Positions 13,201-21,098 of a stretch of 64,000 nt of DNA are shown piece by piece (position 1 is the stretch's first letter; the number at the start of each line of letters is the position of its first letter). Source of the stretch: Pelomonas sp. CA6 (lineage in GTDB: Bacteria; Pseudomonadota; Gammaproteobacteria; Burkholderiales; Burkholderiaceae_C); the NCBI RefSeq assembly GCF_022549225.1, contig NZ_JAKZFD010000001.1:558001-622000 (forward strand), read 5' to 3'. The notes beneath the pieces are model-generated. The model was not told the DNA's origin, made no database searches, and saw only the letters and a program-made list of their open reading frames with translations. Both the position numbers and the translations under genes were made by a program.

Positions 13201-14221
13201 GCACCTCGCGGTCCTGCACCAGGGCCGCGCGGCGGGTGCCAGGCACGCCCTGGAAGGGGGGCTGGCCCTGCCAGCATTCCAGCAGCGTGATGCCCAGCGC
13301 GAAGTAGTCCACCTTCTCGGTGACCAGGGTCTGCGTCTCGTTGCCGAAGCGCGCCAGTTCGGGCGCGGCGTACTCGCGCGTGCCGTTGGCGATGACCTGC
13401 ACCTCGCTGCTGCCGGGCTTGCGCAGCGAGGAGATGCCGAAGTCCGCCATCACCACGCGCTCCAGATCGGGGCCGGAGATGAGGATGTTCTCGGGCTTCA
13501 GGTCCTGGTAGATCAGGCCCACGCGCTCGTGCAGGTGCTCCAGCCCGTCGGCCAGGTGGCGCACCAGACGGCGCAGCCGTTCCAGGTCCTGCAGCGGGCC
13601 GTCGCGGCGCAGCAGCTGGTCCAGCGTGCCGGCCGGGAAGTACTCCAGCAGTTCGAAGTCCTGGCCCGCCTCGGAACCGAAGTCATGGATGGCGACCACG
13701 TTGGGGTGCGGCTGGGCCTGCAGCGCGCCCAGCGCGGCCAGCGGCGCGCGCAGCCCCGGCCGGTAGTGCTTGAGCACGAAGCGCTTGGCGCCGTCCGTCA
13801 CCACATAGGTGCGCGCCTCGCCGGTGGTGGTGCTGAGCGTGGACTCGACTTGGTAGCTCGCGCCGTGCAGCTGCACGGTCTGGCCGTTCATCAGGTGCTG
13901 GCCGGCCTCGGGGGCCTGCGCCGCGTCCACCGCGGCGGGGGCGGGGGCGCCAACGCGGGCCGTGCCGGCCGGGCCCGCCGCGGCCTCGATGCGCGCGGTG
14001 CCGGCGGGGCCCGCGGCTTGCGTGCCGGTGTCGATGCGCGCCGTCCCGGCGGGACCCGCCGCGGCCACGGGGCCGGCGTCGATGCGGGCCGTGCCCGACG
14101 GACCGGCCGGCGTGGCGTCGATGCGCGCGGTGCCGGCCGGGCCGGTCGGCGTGGCGTTGAGGCGGACCGTGCCTGCGGGGCCGGCCGGATCGGCGTTGCC
14201 GTGTTCGGGGTTGCTGCTCAT
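10211..14221 (-). CDS. Membrane Ser/Thr kinase with ankyrin repeats and SNase-like tail
   Basis: 1336 residues in five parts. Residues 1-90 carry six spaced G-T-[AV]-R-[ILV] motifs (Thr18, 31, 44, 60, 75, 87). Residues about 125-415 are a eukaryote-like kinase: beta3 Lys151, catalytic loop YQDLKPEN with Asp240 (HRD His replaced by Tyr), DFG Asp260 and a GTREYAAPE activation segment. Ankyrin repeats span roughly 665-920. Five hydrophobic segments lie between about 925 and 1110. The last 220 residues have paired cysteines, an SH3-like stretch and a segment resembling staphylococcal nuclease lacking the usual catalytic residues. With five membrane passes the kinase would be cytoplasmic and the tail periplasmic. 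ATGA overlaps couple it to phosphatase and lipoprotein. Confidence 0.85.
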   Translation of the reverse strand: MSSNPEHGNADPAGPAGTVRLNATPTGPAGTARIDATPAGPSGTARIDAGPVAAAGPAGTARIDTGTQAAGPAGTARIEAAAGPAGTARVGAPAPAAVDAAQAPEAGQHLMNGQTVQLHGASYQVESTLSTTTGEARTYVVTDGAKRFVLKHYRPGLRAPLAALGALQAQPHPNVVAIHDFGSEAGQDFELLEYFPAGTLDQLLRRDGPLQDLERLRRLVRHLADGLEHLHERVGLIYQDLKPENILISGPDLERVVMADFGISSLRKPGSSEVQVIANGTREYAAPELARFGNETQTLVTEKVDYFALGITLLECWQGQPPFQGVPGTRRAALVQDREVPFPPGMDASLETLIKGLLSPSAKQRFGPEQVRRWVNHQALEVDYTRTERVYERLAFRGDEYYQTPAELAALLEKYPALGVDYLYLGTIGKWLEGARDMELATQIEKIVRQFDQDDAQRQAGLLRAVYTLDAARPFVTAGGRSCLTGDDLGNALLAEQAHYVQALTQPFDPFYLYLQARGEGEFATETRAQFLGKQGAQLAFNQLIYALHSGGRNRVQILDRYYFLPEDLADAPAEVQQALRAALNERHSRVLLWLQRLGIVEQLEALPQAQPADQLSVMRAFPWLRLAEFVGDLPKRQGAIAHALLKAKRLDLLDEFIAQGLDFNAPAEEWKPLVTAAANNNLPAVTFMLDHGADLEVVDADGDTALAAAVRFRRKETVTLLLDRGASIRHVRPDGHTLLGLALIPGQTQKYRYPVDPALVQRMLEAGVDANQPSGGDGRLPLHLALVSEQRDHALPLLEMLLAHGADIQRPGPNLAVNGQPPCNALFTALYAFHFQHADAAAYLPVIERLLKAGARVDTLDQGKAPLHWAALWSQEGLVQLLLAHGARRDQVGDGAMLPATYARMRKATALEPLLAPGAGLAWRGRFKQLGATVLKALTLAALVLPLLTLGNWLLQSRALAHADGATLGLVFGELMLILLAMRATLDGSWKTLGARLKAALRSLGGWVRWLVLGPALLGGGGLLAAAALQAQSGMSAYRLSALQGWGLVALFAGLVLTALSVWVSGRARNFAEPYEKYLAAGGSGKSQGRFGALALTLGLTGVILLPVYGLLQGSGTGMRAEPQAATTPELGNGSLLSNFIVRDNRGPVCTLPPGTTLTGLRPAPNNWPEPRWYANVPKPPARCGTRLTNVEVAIPLTQIRRGNTPAEPPAPSTGKAANGAPARAPAAQPVAGTVQGLSAEGWPQIDGRALPLHGIAGITTSQRGRFEGWLASHDNHLSCEPVSGGGGYRCLTARQIDVAEALLLNGVASLSPEAPAQYKDAQAQAMAAKRGQWK

Positions 14222-15009
14222 GGGCGTGTCGGGATCTGGAGGTCGGAAGGGGCGGGGCGCGGGATGTCGGCCACCAGCACGGAGATGTTGTCCAGGCCGC
14301 CGGCCTGGCGGGCCAGCTGCACCAGGGTTTGCACGGCGGTCTCGCGGTCGCCGGCCAGGGCTTGTTCGATGTCGGCGTCGTTCACCATCTCGTGCAGGCC
14401 GTCGCTGCACAGCAGGAAGCGGTCGAAGGGCTGGACGCCATCGGCGATCTCGGCCAGCTCCAACCGGCAGGCGGCGCCGCCGCCCAGTGCGTTGAAGAGC
14501 AGGTTGCCGGGCAGGCTGGCGTCGCCGGTCTGCTGACGCAGCGAGTGGTCTTCGGTGAGTCGCTCCAGCCGGCCCGCGCGGCGGCGGTAGAGGCGGCTGT
14601 CGCCGGCATGAAAGCGCCAGGCGCGGCCCTGCCACAGCAGCAGCCCGACCACGGTCGTGCCCATGCCGGCGCGCTGCGGACAGGCCTGGCCCTGTGCGAG
14701 CAGCTCGGCATGGGTGCGATGCGCCCACATGGGCAGCACGCCGGACAGCTCGTCGCCGTCCAGCTCCGCCGGGGCCGCCTGCATCAGCGTGCGCAGCTGG
14801 GTCAGTGCGATCTCGCTGGCCAGCTCGCCGGCCGCGGCGCCGCCCATGCCATCGGCCACGGCCAGCAGCAGGTGGCCGTGATGCTCAGCGGCATCGAGGC
14901 GCGCGGCCAGCGTGGCATCGCGCAGCAGCTGGCTGCCGGCGAGGATCAGGTCCTCGTTGTTGGCGCGCACGCAGCCGATGTCGCAGCGCGCGTCGACGTC
15001 CACCCTCAT
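14218..15009 (-). CDS. PP2C-type Ser/Thr protein phosphatase
   Basis: Mn/Mg-dependent PPM phosphatase of 263 residues, likely the reverse enzyme to the adjacent kinase. All core motifs are present in order: RANNED near residue 15, VADGMGG near 50, HAGDSRLY in the middle, LCSDGL and a C-terminal GGLDNIS. No signal peptide or membrane segment is seen, so it is cytoplasmic. It is coupled at both ends by ATGA overlaps, with the FHA gene upstream and the kinase gene downstream. This kinase/phosphatase/FHA grouping is like the PpkA/PppA/Fha threonine phosphorylation module of type VI secretion, but no secretion genes are nearby. Confidence 0.93.
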   Translation of the reverse strand: MRVDVDARCDIGCVRANNEDLILAGSQLLRDATLAARLDAAEHHGHLLLAVADGMGGAAAGELASEIALTQLRTLMQAAPAELDGDELSGVLPMWAHRTHAELLAQGQACPQRAGMGTTVVGLLLWQGRAWRFHAGDSRLYRRRAGRLERLTEDHSLRQQTGDASLPGNLLFNALGGGAACRLELAEIADGVQPFDRFLLCSDGLHEMVNDADIEQALAGDRETAVQTLVQLARQAGGLDNISVLVADIPRPAPSDLQIPTRP

Positions 15010-15608
15010 TCGAAGCTCACCGCGAAGGCCACGTCGCCCAGCGCCAGCGTCGCGCCGGCCTCCAGCCGCTGCGGCTGGCCTGGCGCGAGCTGGGTGCCGT
15101 TGTAGAAGCTGTGGTTGAAGGAGTTCATGTCCTTGGCAAACCACTGGCCGCTGTCGTCGCGCTGCAGCTCCAGGTGGTTGCTGGAGATCTGCGAGAAGCG
15201 CGACAACAGGCCCGCGTGGGGCCCGAAGCGCCGGCCCAGCACGTCGCCCGGCGCGGGGCGCAGTTCCACGCCGTGGGCGGCGCTGCGCAGGCACAGGCCG
15301 CGCGCCGGTGTGGCCACTGCGCCCGGGGGCGCGGCCACGGGCGCGGCCGGCGTGGGGGCCGGTCCGGCGGCGGGCGCCGTGCCGGGGCCCGGGCCGGTCT
15401 TGGCCGGTGACGCGGTGGACAGCGATGCGGTGCCGCCGCTCTGCGCCAGCGCCTTGGCCGGCAGCAGTGGCGTGCGGTCGTGGGGGCAGACCTTGCCCTT
15501 GCCGGTGTAGCCGCACAGGCCGCACTTCATCAGCTCGGTGCCGCACTGGTCGCAGTAGAAGGAGTCGTCGTCGATGGTGGCCTTGCAGCCGGGGCATTGG
15601 AGCGTCAT
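15006..15608 (-). CDS. Zinc-ribbon FHA-domain protein
   Basis: 200 residues. Two treble-clef-like zinc sites occupy the N-terminus: CPGC...CDQC, then CGLC...CPHD. A Pro/Ala/Gly linker (about 60-105) leads to a C-terminal FHA domain with the conserved Gly-Arg (VLGRRFG), S-x-x-H (ISSNHLEL) and Asn-Gly (FYNGT) positions, so phospho-Thr binding should be intact. Likely partner: the phosphorylated N-terminal repeats of the kinase encoded two genes downstream (inference). Start ATG at 15608 overlaps the AAA+ stop by 4 nt. Confidence 0.9.
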   Translation of the reverse strand: MTLQCPGCKATIDDDSFYCDQCGTELMKCGLCGYTGKGKVCPHDRTPLLPAKALAQSGGTASLSTASPAKTGPGPGTAPAAGPAPTPAAPVAAPPGAVATPARGLCLRSAAHGVELRPAPGDVLGRRFGPHAGLLSRFSQISSNHLELQRDDSGQWFAKDMNSFNHSFYNGTQLAPGQPQRLEAGATLALGDVAFAVSFE

Positions 15609-18127
15609 GCCTGGTCTCCGGGGCGAGGGATTTGCTGCAGGTCGGCGGGGGTGAGCAGGCGCATCGCGGCGGGCTGCTCGGCCGCGGGCAGGCGCAGCGC
15701 CGCGACGCGCTCGCCGCAGGCGGCGCCCACGGCGTCGAACAGGCGGCGCACCGCGCGCGCGTTGTCGAAGTTGGCGTCGCGCGCGGCATGCAGCGCCTGC
15801 AGCCAATCGTCCAGCTGCGCGTCGAAGCCCTCGGCGCGCTGCAGACCACGGGTGTCGCACATCGCGACGAAGATCTGCCGCAGTTCGTCCGGCGCGTAGT
15901 CGGCGAAGTTCACCGTGTTGCTGAAGCGGCCCTTGAGGCCGCTGTTGCTGTCGAGGAAGACCTGCATCTCGCGGTGGTAGCCGGCGGCGATGACGACGAA
16001 CTTGCCGCGGTCGTCCTCCATGCGCTTGAGCAGGGTGTTGATCGCCTCGATGCCCGGGTCGCCCTGCGCGCCCGGGGGCAGCAGCGAATAGGCCTCGTCG
16101 ATGAACAGCACGCCGCCCATCGCGTTGTCGACCGCCTTGTTGGTCAGCTTGGGGGTGTCGGCACGGTAGGCGCTCACCAGCTCGTTGCGCGTGACCTCGA
16201 TGACGCGGTCGGTCGGCAGCATGCCCAGGCCGTGGAAGATGCGCGCCATCAGGCGGGCCACCGTGGTCTTGCCGGTGCCGGGGCCGCCGAGGAAGAGGAA
16301 GTGGCGCTCCAGCGGCTTGTTGCTGCCCAGCACGCGCTCGCGGTTGAGCGAGGCCTCCAGGCGCTGGATGGTGTCCTTCACCTCCTGCAGCCCGGTGAGC
16401 GCCTGCAACTCGTCCATCGCCGCCTTCAGGGTCTGCGGCGACCCGGATGCGAGCTCGGGGACGTCCTGCGGCAGCAGCGTCACCAGTTGGTCGACGTCGG
16501 CGGGCGCGGCTTGTCGGCTCAGCCGTTCGGACTGGTTGCTGCGCACCTGGTCGAACAGGTTGCGCGCCTCGCGGCCGTTGGCGAAGTCGCTGGTCTTGCG
16601 GGCGCAGCGCGCAGCGAAGAAGTCCTTGATCCGTTCGCGCGTGCCTTCGCCCAGCCGGTAGCGCTTGGCGGCGGCGAGCGCGGCGAAGATCTCGGTGAGC
16701 TCGTCGGCGCTGTAGTCCTCGAGGTGGTAGACATGCTGGAAGCGTGACTTCAGCCCGGGGTTGCTGCGCACGAACTCCTGCATCTCGCGGTCGTAGCCGG
16801 CGGCGATGACGACGTATTTGCCGCGGTCGTCCTCCATGCGCTTGAGCAGGGTGTCGACGGCCTCCTTGCCAAAGCTGTCGTTGGCGCCCTGGACCAGCGC
16901 ATAGGCCTCGTCGACGAAGAGCACGCCGCCCTCGGCCTGCTTGCAGGCCGCCACCACCTTGGTGGCGGTGTGGCCCTGGTATTCGCCGACCAGCTTGCTG
17001 CGGTCCACCTCCACCACATGGCCGGTGGGCAGCACGCCCAGCGCCTCGAACACCTCGCCCAGCTTGCGCGCCACGGTGGTCTTGCCGGTGCCCGGATTGC
17101 CGGTGAGGATGAAGTGGTAGGCGAGCTTGTCGTCGTCGCCGCTGGCCAGGCCCATGGACTGGCGCAGCCGGGCGTTCTGGATGTCGCGGTGCAGCGCGCG
17201 CATCTTGTCCTTGATCTCGCCCATCCCGATCAGATCGTCGATGGCGGCCATGATCTCGGTGATGGACTTGGTCTGGTCCACGTCCGGCCCCATGTCCTCG
17301 GGGCGCAGCTGGTTGTCGCTGCCGCCGCGGGCGTAGTAGCGGCGCTCGATCTCGCCGGCCTCGTCCAGCGCCAGGCGGCCGTTGACGGCGCGGATCTCCT
17401 TGTCGCCCGCCTTGAGCCGGCGGTAAAGCCAGCGCATGCGCATCAGCAACTGCTTCTCGGTGGCCTCGTCCAGGCTGAAGCCGGTGGCGCGCAGCGCGTT
17501 GGCGCAGATCTGAGCCAGCTGCTCGGGCAGGTAGTCGGCGATGCGGAACACCGCATTGAAGCGGCCCAGCAGGTTGCGCGAGGTGGTGCGCAGGCAGAAC
17601 TCCTCCAGCCCGGTGGGCAGGCCCGCCATGATCACGATCGGATCGAGCGGCGAGTTCTCCATCAGGTGCAGCAGCTGGTTGAAGGGCGGCAGCGGATCGC
17701 CCTTGGGCGTCATCAGCAGCTGCGCGTTGTCCACGAAGAGCACGCTGCCCTTGGCCTTGGCGAAGGCGGCGGCGAGCTTCTGGCTGTCCAGGTCGTCCTG
17801 CTGCAGCGCGTTGACGACCACCGGCTGCGCGCGGTCCACCAGCTGGAGCTGGTGCAGGGCCTTCGTGATCATGGGGCCCAGCCGCGACTTGGCGGTGCCG
17901 GAGTCACCGATGATCAGCATGGCCAGCGGCCGGCGCGGGTCGCGGCCGGCACGGCGCCGGCCCTCGGTTTCGACGCGGATCGCGTCCAGCGTGGCGCGCA
18001 GTTTGTCCATCCCGACGAGGGAATCCAGCGCGGCCGCCGTGTCGGGCGGCGCGAACCCGGTTCCGCAGAACTTGCAGAACTTGGCGGTGGGGCGGTTGGC
18101 TCCACCGCAGGATGCACAAGCGTTCAC
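15605..18127 (-). CDS. Zinc-ribbon triple-AAA+ ATPase, CbxX/CfxQ type
   Basis: 840 residues from a GTG start with a good Shine-Dalgarno (GGAGAGGA). One zinc ribbon (CASC...CKFC, residues 4-21) precedes three AAA+ modules. Module 1 is degenerate: P-loop GDSGTAKS (74-81) and Walker B ending FVDNA, with Asn replacing the catalytic Glu. Modules 2 (GNPGTGKT, about 342) and 3 (GGPGTGKT, about 613) are intact, each with F[VI]DEAY and an arginine-finger region (LKSRF, LKGRF). The CbxX/CfxQ family includes the Rubisco activase CbbX and the EccA ATPases of type VII secretion. No Rubisco or ESX genes are here, so this one probably remodels a partner in the kinase pathway. Confidence 0.9.
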   Translation of the reverse strand: MNACASCGGANRPTAKFCKFCGTGFAPPDTAAALDSLVGMDKLRATLDAIRVETEGRRRAGRDPRRPLAMLIIGDSGTAKSRLGPMITKALHQLQLVDRAQPVVVNALQQDDLDSQKLAAAFAKAKGSVLFVDNAQLLMTPKGDPLPPFNQLLHLMENSPLDPIVIMAGLPTGLEEFCLRTTSRNLLGRFNAVFRIADYLPEQLAQICANALRATGFSLDEATEKQLLMRMRWLYRRLKAGDKEIRAVNGRLALDEAGEIERRYYARGGSDNQLRPEDMGPDVDQTKSITEIMAAIDDLIGMGEIKDKMRALHRDIQNARLRQSMGLASGDDDKLAYHFILTGNPGTGKTTVARKLGEVFEALGVLPTGHVVEVDRSKLVGEYQGHTATKVVAACKQAEGGVLFVDEAYALVQGANDSFGKEAVDTLLKRMEDDRGKYVVIAAGYDREMQEFVRSNPGLKSRFQHVYHLEDYSADELTEIFAALAAAKRYRLGEGTRERIKDFFAARCARKTSDFANGREARNLFDQVRSNQSERLSRQAAPADVDQLVTLLPQDVPELASGSPQTLKAAMDELQALTGLQEVKDTIQRLEASLNRERVLGSNKPLERHFLFLGGPGTGKTTVARLMARIFHGLGMLPTDRVIEVTRNELVSAYRADTPKLTNKAVDNAMGGVLFIDEAYSLLPPGAQGDPGIEAINTLLKRMEDDRGKFVVIAAGYHREMQVFLDSNSGLKGRFSNTVNFADYAPDELRQIFVAMCDTRGLQRAEGFDAQLDDWLQALHAARDANFDNARAVRRLFDAVGAACGERVAALRLPAAEQPAAMRLLTPADLQQIPRPGDQA

Positions 18128-18224
18128 GTCCTCTCCTACTCCTGTGCGCCGGGTTCCGCCGGTGTCTCGCGACCCCGGCGGCCGGCTTGTCTTGTCTTGG
18201 TCCTTGGCCGCTTGCGCGGTGTCC

Positions 18225-19232
18225 TCAGTCGAACAGCCAGCGGCCTCCCAGCGACGGGTTGCCGCAGTCGTTGGGGTTGTCGTGCTGGCAGTTGGCCCAG
18301 TTGCACAGCCACTTGGTGGGCTGCTGGCCCTCGCGGATCAGCTGGCTGCGCAACTGCATGAAATGGCGGCGCGCGCTCTGCGCGTCGGGGAAGCTGCGCT
18401 GGTCGGACGCGGCCATCAGCGCCTTGATGCGCTCGCGCGTCTGCTGCAGCTGCGCCGACAGCCCCAGCGCGGTGGCCGTGCTCTGCGCCATCTCGGCCTG
18501 ACGCGCGGCCTGCAGCGCGTCCGCGCGGGCGGCCTGCATGGCCTGGGCCGTGGCATCGTCCGCGCGTGCCTGGGCCTCCGCGCGTGCCTTCGCGGCCTCG
18601 TCGCGGGCCCGCTGCGCGGCGGCCGCGTCCAGCGCCGCACCGGCGCGCAGGCTCTGCAAGGCGCCACCCAGGTTGAGGCCGGGCGGCGGTGCCGGGCGCG
18701 GCGCCGGCGCCGCGGCGGCCTGGACCTGCGCGAGCTGGGCCTGGGCCTGGCGGGTGGCGGCATCCAGCTGGCGCAGCTGCGCCAGCGCCTCGGCCAACGC
18801 GGGATCGTCCGGCGGGGCCAGTGCCAGGTCTTGCGCCAGCTCGGACAGCGCGTCGCCGCAGCCGCCGCAGAAATCGAAGAAGCCCTGGGTCTGGCAGCGC
18901 GCGCAGCGCAGCCCCTGCTGGCTGTTGCCGCATTCGGTGCAGAAGGCCGCGCCTTCCACCAGCTCGGCATAGCAGAAGCGGCACTGGCCGGTTTTCAGCC
19001 AGTGGCCGCAGGCCTCGCAGAAGTCGCCGCCGCCGACCTCGGCCCCGCATTGCGGGCAGGGGCAGCCCAAGGCATGGCCGCACTCCACGCAAAAGAGCGC
19101 GCCCGGCACCAGGGGCTCATGACAGTTGGGACAGCCCGACGCGTCACGCGTGCGCGTCAGGTCCTGGGTCGCCTGCTCGGTGGCGACGGGCTCGGAGGCC
19201 GTGCGGCCGGCGGGATCGCCTGGCGCGCTCAA
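18225..19232 (-). CDS. Multi-zinc-ribbon coiled-coil protein, first gene of kinase operon
   Basis: 335 residues. Residues 34-125 hold about five successive CxxC pairs (CPNC, CVEC, CPQC, CEAC, CRFC, CTEC, CARC, CGGC), i.e. a string of zinc ribbons. An Ala/Gln/Arg-rich segment (about 140-285) should form a coiled coil, and a conserved-looking Cys/Trp/Asn tail (CNWANC...CGNPSLGG) ends it. The apparent start is TTG at 19232, since no ATG or GTG precedes the first ribbon closely; the start is therefore uncertain. It may act as a scaffold with the other two zinc-ribbon proteins of the operon. Function unknown. A 97-bp gap without a clear terminator separates it from the AAA+ gene. Confidence 0.75.
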   Translation of the reverse strand: MSAPGDPAGRTASEPVATEQATQDLTRTRDASGCPNCHEPLVPGALFCVECGHALGCPCPQCGAEVGGGDFCEACGHWLKTGQCRFCYAELVEGAAFCTECGNSQQGLRCARCQTQGFFDFCGGCGDALSELAQDLALAPPDDPALAEALAQLRQLDAATRQAQAQLAQVQAAAAPAPRPAPPPGLNLGGALQSLRAGAALDAAAAQRARDEAAKARAEAQARADDATAQAMQAARADALQAARQAEMAQSTATALGLSAQLQQTRERIKALMAASDQRSFPDAQSARRHFMQLRSQLIREGQQPTKWLCNWANCQHDNPNDCGNPSLGGRWLFD

Positions 19233-19451
19233 GACCGGCGCTCCGCCGCTGCGTCCGCGTGCATCCCGCGCTGCTGCTCCTTGAGCCGGGCAGGTCGCGC
19301 AATATCCACGGGGGTCGGGCAGGGCGTCGCAGCTCGCATGGCAGATCGGTAAGCCAGGGGTGTCAGATGTAAGCGGAACATCTTAGCGAACAAATATTTG
19401 CGAAATCCGCTCTGACAGGCGCACTGTTGCGCGCCGTCGCCAGGCAGTGAC
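19233..19451 (-). promoter_or_regulatory. Putative promoter region of kinase operon
   Basis: A 219-bp gap. On the leftward strand TAAGAT (19385-19380) could be a -10 with only a poor -35 upstream. A perfect 10-bp palindrome CAAATATTTG (19391-19400) sits in this AT-rich spot and would lie between the promoter elements, suggesting an operator. No regulator gene belongs obviously to it. Confidence 0.35.
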
Positions 19452-20996
19452 TTAGTTCTCTGCGCGGCGCCACGCCGATCGCGCGGGGCGCAGGACGCAC
19501 GGGAGATCAGCCGCGCAACAAGGGCGCCAGGCTTGTGCCAGGCGGCGCACCGCGTCGCGGATCTGGGGCGGCGGCACCGCGGCAAAGCCCAGCACCAGGC
19601 CGGCGCCGCCCAACGGGTCGGGCTGTCCACCGACCTGGCGCATCGGGCCCACCTCCACACCGGCCGCCGCCGCCGCGTCGGCCAACGCTCGCTCGGTGCG
19701 CGCGTCGGGCAGCGGCAGGAAGGCGTGCAGGCCGCCGTCCGGCGGCGGCAGCGCCAGGCCCAGCGGGGTCAGGTCTTGCGCCCAGGCCTCCAGCAGCGTG
19801 CTGCGTCGCTCGTTGGCGGCGCGGCGCATGCGCCGCAGATGGCGCAGGAAGTGGCCCTGCTCGATGAAGTCGGCCAACACCTGCTGGTCCATGCAGGCGC
19901 TGTGGCGGTCCAGCACCGCGCGCAGCCGGGCCAGCGTGGGCATCCAGGCGGCGGGCGCGACCAGATAGCCCAGGCGCAGCCCGGGGAAGAGCAGCTTGGA
20001 CAGCGAACCGACGTAGAGCGTGCGCCGCTGGGCGTCCAGGCTGGCCATGGGCGCCAGTGGCAGGCCGGTGTAGCGGTATTCGCTGTCGTAGTCGTCTTCC
20101 AGGATCCAGGCCTGCCGCGCGCGCGCCCAGTCCAGCAGGTCCAGCCGGCGCTGCAGCGGCATGCTCACGCCGGTGGGGAACTGGTGCGAGGGCGTCAGAT
20201 AGAGCAGCCGGCAGCGTGGCCCCAGCGCGGCGAGCGCGGCGGGGCGCAGGCCCTGCGCGTCCAGCGGCACGCGGTGCACCCGCGTGGCGGCCAGGGTCAG
20301 CGCGGCCGTCGCGGCGCGGTAGCCGGGTGCTTCCATCGCCGCTTCGTCGCCGGGGCGCAGCAGTGCCAGCGCGGCCAGCGCGATGGCCTGCTGGGCGCCG
20401 GCGGTGATCAGCAGCTCGTCGGCGCTGCAGTGCAGGCCGCGCGCGCTGCGCAGATAGTCGGCCAGCAGCGCACGCAGCCGCGGCAGCCCGGCCGGGTCGC
20501 CATAGCCCAGGGACTGCGGTTCGTGGCGGCGCCAGGCGCGCGCCTGCAGGCGCGACCAGACCTCGGCCGGAAACAGGTCCAGCGCCGGGCTGCCCCAGCG
20601 GAAGGCCCGCTGCGGCCCGTCCGGCGTGCGGCCGGGCGTGAAGGCTTGCAGCTGGCGCCAGACCTGGGTGTCGGGCGGGGGCGCGGCGCTGGCCGGCGCG
20701 CCGCGCGCTCCGGCCGGCTCCGCGGTCGACGGCAGCCGCGCCGCCACATAGCTGCCGTCGCCGACGCGGCTGGCGATCAGCCCTTCGTCCAGCAGTTGTT
20801 CGTAGGCGCGCACCACCGTGTTGCGCGACAGGCCCAGCGCCTGCGCCAGCGCGCGCGTGGTGGGCAGACGCGTGCCGGCCGGCAGGCGGCCGTCCAGCAC
20901 GCGCAGGCGCAGCCGCGCCACCAGCGTCGCGGCCCGCGGTCCGGGGTCTTCCAGCGCGAGGCCGGAGGCGTCGAAGGGCAGGGCCGGGGCGCGCAT
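19452..20996 (-). CDS. MocR/PdxR-type GntR regulator with aminotransferase-like domain
   Basis: 514 residues. The N-terminal winged helix (about 20-85; [27 protein letters not shown]) is of the GntR type. The remainder is a fold-type I aminotransferase-like effector domain with DDYDSEYRY and the PLP-lysine context [15 protein letters not shown]. Such proteins sense PLP or amino compounds rather than catalyse. The frame is open upstream, but the ATG at 20996 begins right before the HTH. It is divergent from the PaiB-like gene at 21099, which it probably controls through the intervening repeats. Confidence 0.9.
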   Translation of the reverse strand: MRAPALPFDASGLALEDPGPRAATLVARLRLRVLDGRLPAGTRLPTTRALAQALGLSRNTVVRAYEQLLDEGLIASRVGDGSYVAARLPSTAEPAGARGAPASAAPPPDTQVWRQLQAFTPGRTPDGPQRAFRWGSPALDLFPAEVWSRLQARAWRRHEPQSLGYGDPAGLPRLRALLADYLRSARGLHCSADELLITAGAQQAIALAALALLRPGDEAAMEAPGYRAATAALTLAATRVHRVPLDAQGLRPAALAALGPRCRLLYLTPSHQFPTGVSMPLQRRLDLLDWARARQAWILEDDYDSEYRYTGLPLAPMASLDAQRRTLYVGSLSKLLFPGLRLGYLVAPAAWMPTLARLRAVLDRHSACMDQQVLADFIEQGHFLRHLRRMRRAANERRSTLLEAWAQDLTPLGLALPPPDGGLHAFLPLPDARTERALADAAAAAGVEVGPMRQVGGQPDPLGGAGLVLGFAAVPPPQIRDAVRRLAQAWRPCCAADLPCVLRPARSAWRRAEN

Positions 20997-21041
20997 TGGT
21001 CCTTTGGATTTGTGATGAATTGGAGCTTGGATCGTACCAAT
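20995..21041. promoter_or_regulatory. Likely MocR binding region
   Basis: In the 102-bp divergent gap, ATTGGT (20995-21000) and ACCAAT (21036-21041) form an inverted pair, and TTGGA occurs three times in direct orientation (21004, 21020, 21027). Direct repeats are usual for MocR-family operators. The left arm overlaps the regulator's own start, so autoregulation is likely. Confidence 0.45.
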
Positions 21042-21098
21042 CGGCCGCCTAAGCTGTGCGCTCGTCCCTTTGCCCAGGCTCCGAGCCAGGACCCGCCC

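Noticed and set aside
6464-19232. Type VI secretion cluster
   Set aside because: Kinase, phosphatase and FHA are present, but there is no TssB/C, Hcp, VgrG, ClpV or TssM-like protein anywhere in the window, and the kinase tail is not a VWA domain.
6422-19352. Long open frames on the plus strand opposite the kinase operon
   Set aside because: They are Ala/Arg/Gly/His-rich shadows caused by high GC; the minus-strand frames contain all recognisable domains and coupled starts.
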